Assembly: GCA_030526455.1 (NCBI GenBank)
Contig: JAUNCU010000137.1
Coordinates: forward strand, 1 to 7,822
Length of the DNA stretch: 7,822 bases
Reading direction: 5' to 3'
Origin: Bacteroidales bacterium
GTDB taxonomy: Bacteria; Bacteroidota; Bacteroidia; Bacteroidales; Muribaculaceae
Of this stretch, positions 5,925 to 7,822 are shown piece after piece. Every line of letters begins with the position of its first letter. Position 1 is the stretch's first letter. A program made the position numbers and the translations under genes. Under the pieces are notes generated by a model. That model had not been told where the DNA came from. It made no database searches and saw only the letters and a list, made by a program, of their open reading frames with translations.

Positions 5925-7733
5925 ATGCACATAGAACAGATGAAACGCATTTACGAATACGAAGAACTGCAACCAATTTTTGACCAATTGCTCCAAGACA
6001 AAGAGTCAAGCGAAATTGAGTTCAAAACAGCAGCAGGTGGCTTCCCGAAATCATTTTGGGAAACTTACTCATCGTTTGCCAACACAAATGGAGGCGCAAT
6101 TATATTTGGCATAAAAGAAAAGGATGGCACATTCTATCTTGATGGGCTCACGAAAGAGCATGCACAAAAACTCCAACACGACTTTTTCAACGGCATGCAT
6201 AGTAATCATAATGTAAACATCGCCCTCCTTACAGAAAAGGACGTGCAAGATGTAGAATATGATGGTGCCCATTTTTTGTTCTTCTATGTACCACGGGTTG
6301 ATTGCAGTTTGCGACCAGTATACGTAGGACTTGACCCCTATACAGGAAGTTATCGGCGCGATATGGATGGCGACTATCACTGTTCTCGCGCAGAAGTAAA
6401 CTCCATGTTTGCCGACGCAAACCTATCCACTCCTGCCGACGGCAGGATATTGAAAAACTTCTCCAAGGAAGACCTAGACGCTAATTCAGTTCGACAATAT
6501 CGCCGCAAATTTGAGCAATACAACCCTGACCACGTGTGGAACGCATTGCCCGACGACGAGTTTTTGAAAAAGATCAATGTTTTTCGCACCGATCGCAAGA
6601 CAGGAGAGCATGGTATCACCTATGCTGGCCTGCTCATGTTTGGCACTTACAGTGCTATTATGGATGAAAACCCCAACTTCTTCCCAGACTTCCAAGAAAT
6701 AGAAAACGGTAATGAACGATGGTCCAACCGAATATGCCCAGACGGAAACTGGGAATCGAATCTATTCCAATTCTACAGTCGGGTTTTACCCACGCTTCAA
6801 AACTACCTTCCCAAGCCATTCCAACTGGAAGGGAATTCTCGCAAAAACGAAACAAGCGGTCATGTTGCCATTCGCGAAGCCTTTGTTAACGCCCTTGTTC
6901 ATGCCGATTACACAGTAAACGCCTCATTAAGCATTCACAAATGCGCTAATCAAATCACGTTTGCAAACCCAGGAACACTACTTATTTCGATTAAGCAATA
7001 TTACCAAGGTGGCGAAAGTGTGTGTCGAAACAAATATCTCCAAAACATGTTTATGTTTCTGAGCGCAGCAGAGAAAGCAGGCAGTGGAACCGACAAAATC
7101 ATACAAGGGTGGAGAAATTTGAAATGGAAACGTCCTTACATCCAAGAACGCACTCGCCCAAACAAAGTGGTTCTCACCCTACCCATGGAATCGTTGCTTG
7201 ATGAGTCTATCATTTCACGCATAACAGAACTGCTGGGCAAGGAAATCATCAACAATTTATCACAGGTTCAACTACAAATATTAGCGCTTGCTGCTACAGA
7301 AGAAGAGATCACAAATGAACGATTACAATATGCTCTTCAACTTCACAGAACCGACATCTCTATACTGTTAAGCAAAATGTGCAAAGAGAACCTTATCATT
7401 CCCAGTGGGTATGGGCGTGGAACAAGATACCGCATCGTTGACAACTCTACAGCACCGAAGAACTCAAACTCTCTCAATGCAAGCGAGACACTTAATGGGG
7501 ATACTTCCGGCGCTAATGGGACACTTGCTCGCCTCTATTCAAAAGAAAAATTACAAGCATTGGTCGAAGAAACATGCATCGACTGGATGACTGCAGAAGA
7601 TATAGCCAAAGCAATAGGACGAACTATTAAACATGTGAAGAGTAACATCCTTCCACAAATGGAAAGCATATTAGAGAAAAAATTCAATACTCCACACCAC
7701 CCTCGCCAAATGTATAGGACCAAGAAATGCTAA
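5925..7733 (+). CDS. AlbA_2 (Schlafen-like) / GHKL-type ATPase / winged-helix protein
   Basis: The product is 602 residues, of the type usually annotated as an ATP-binding protein or RecG-like transcriptional regulator. The start is the first ATG after an in-frame TAA at 5913; Met6 (5940) is an alternative. Residues about 27-162 form an AlbA_2 domain: SEIEFK (29-34), the signature FANTNGG (51-57) and FGI (61-63), closing with YRRDMDGDYHCSRAEV. Residues about 310-400 match the divergent HATPase module of these proteins: an N-box-like REAFVNALVHADY (317-329, with E318 and N322), FANPG (346-350) and GSGTDKI (386-392). Residues about 446-505 form a winged helix ending GYGRGTRYRI. A second helix-turn-helix-like unit at 535-600 ends with the HHPRQMYRT tail common in this family. 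No membrane segment is seen, so it is probably a cytoplasmic nucleic-acid-binding ATPase. GC content is well below that of the neighbouring genes, and it has its own promoter and terminator, consistent with acquisition by transfer. Its exact role (regulation or phage defence) is not shown by the sequence. Confidence 0.95.
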   Translation: MHIEQMKRIYEYEELQPIFDQLLQDKESSEIEFKTAAGGFPKSFWETYSSFANTNGGAIIFGIKEKDGTFYLDGLTKEHAQKLQHDFFNGMHSNHNVNIALLTEKDVQDVEYDGAHFLFFYVPRVDCSLRPVYVGLDPYTGSYRRDMDGDYHCSRAEVNSMFADANLSTPADGRILKNFSKEDLDANSVRQYRRKFEQYNPDHVWNALPDDEFLKKINVFRTDRKTGEHGITYAGLLMFGTYSAIMDENPNFFPDFQEIENGNERWSNRICPDGNWESNLFQFYSRVLPTLQNYLPKPFQLEGNSRKNETSGHVAIREAFVNALVHADYTVNASLSIHKCANQITFANPGTLLISIKQYYQGGESVCRNKYLQNMFMFLSAAEKAGSGTDKIIQGWRNLKWKRPYIQERTRPNKVVLTLPMESLLDESIISRITELLGKEIINNLSQVQLQILALAATEEEITNERLQYALQLHRTDISILLSKMCKENLIIPSGYGRGTRYRIVDNSTAPKNSNSLNASETLNGDTSGANGTLARLYSKEKLQALVEETCIDWMTAEDIAKAIGRTIKHVKSNILPQMESILEKKFNTPHHPRQMYRTKKC

Positions 7734-7734
7734 C

Positions 7735-7790
7735 ATATAAAAAAGCGGCGAGGCAGGAACATTCATTACAGCCTCGCCGCTTTTTTATAT
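7735..7790. terminator. Perfect 20-bp inverted repeat, bidirectional intrinsic terminator
   Basis: The arms 7735-7754 and 7771-7790 are exact reverse complements around a 16-base loop. The core GCGGCGAGGC/GCCTCGCCGC is followed by TTTTTT on the plus strand and preceded by AAAAAA, so it can stop transcription from either side. It begins two bases after the stop codon of the AlbA_2 gene and cleanly ends that unit. A gene arriving from beyond the right edge on the minus strand could share it. Confidence 0.9.
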
Positions 7791-7822
7791 TGGCCGATTG
7801 GTGCAATCTATTTTTGAGGTGG

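Overview
The window looks like chromosomal DNA from a member of the Bacteroidales (Bacteroidota). Three intergenic sites carry the phylum's promoter signature (TAnnTTTG at about -7, two of them with TTTG exactly 20 bases upstream). Gene starts lack clear Shine-Dalgarno sequences, and the protein families fit. The genus cannot be fixed. The two minus-strand genes are GC-rich (38 of 60 bases are G or C at 4201-4260), whereas the plus-strand gene on the right is clearly lower (24 of 60 at 6961-7020).

Layout, left to right. (1) Bases 1-105 hold a strong-looking minus-strand promoter firing out of the left edge; the gene it drives lies outside the window. (2) Bases 106-705 are about 600 bases of non-coding DNA. 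They are rich in G and T on the plus strand and contain a degenerate tandem repeat (about 319-590) and a hairpin (616-653). (3) Bases 706-2784 (minus) encode a 692-residue soluble coiled-coil protein with low-complexity linkers and a C-terminal tail ending in QMSLF. (4) Bases 2810-5791 (minus) encode a 993-residue protein with two receiver-like domains followed by a PEP/pyruvate-binding (PPDK N-terminal) phosphotransfer domain. It has no recognisable swivelling His domain or C-terminal PEP-utilising domain. (5) Bases 5792-5924 are a divergent control region with a promoter on each strand. (6) Bases 5925-7733 (plus) encode a 602-residue AlbA_2 / GHKL-type ATPase / winged-helix protein, closed by a perfect 20-bp inverted-repeat terminator (7735-7790).

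The two minus-strand genes are 25 bases apart, share one upstream promoter and probably form an operon, upstream kinase-like gene first. A plausible reading (inference) is a signalling or scaffold pair: a phosphotransfer protein with response-regulator-like input, and a long coiled-coil partner. The plus-strand gene is a self-contained transcription unit of different composition and looks like an accessory gene, perhaps regulatory or defence-related. The most interesting items are the atypical architecture of the PEP-binding protein, its coupling to the coiled-coil protein, the clamp-binding-like tail of the latter, and the G-skewed repeat region. No CRISPR array, tRNA, rRNA body or insertion sequence was recognised.
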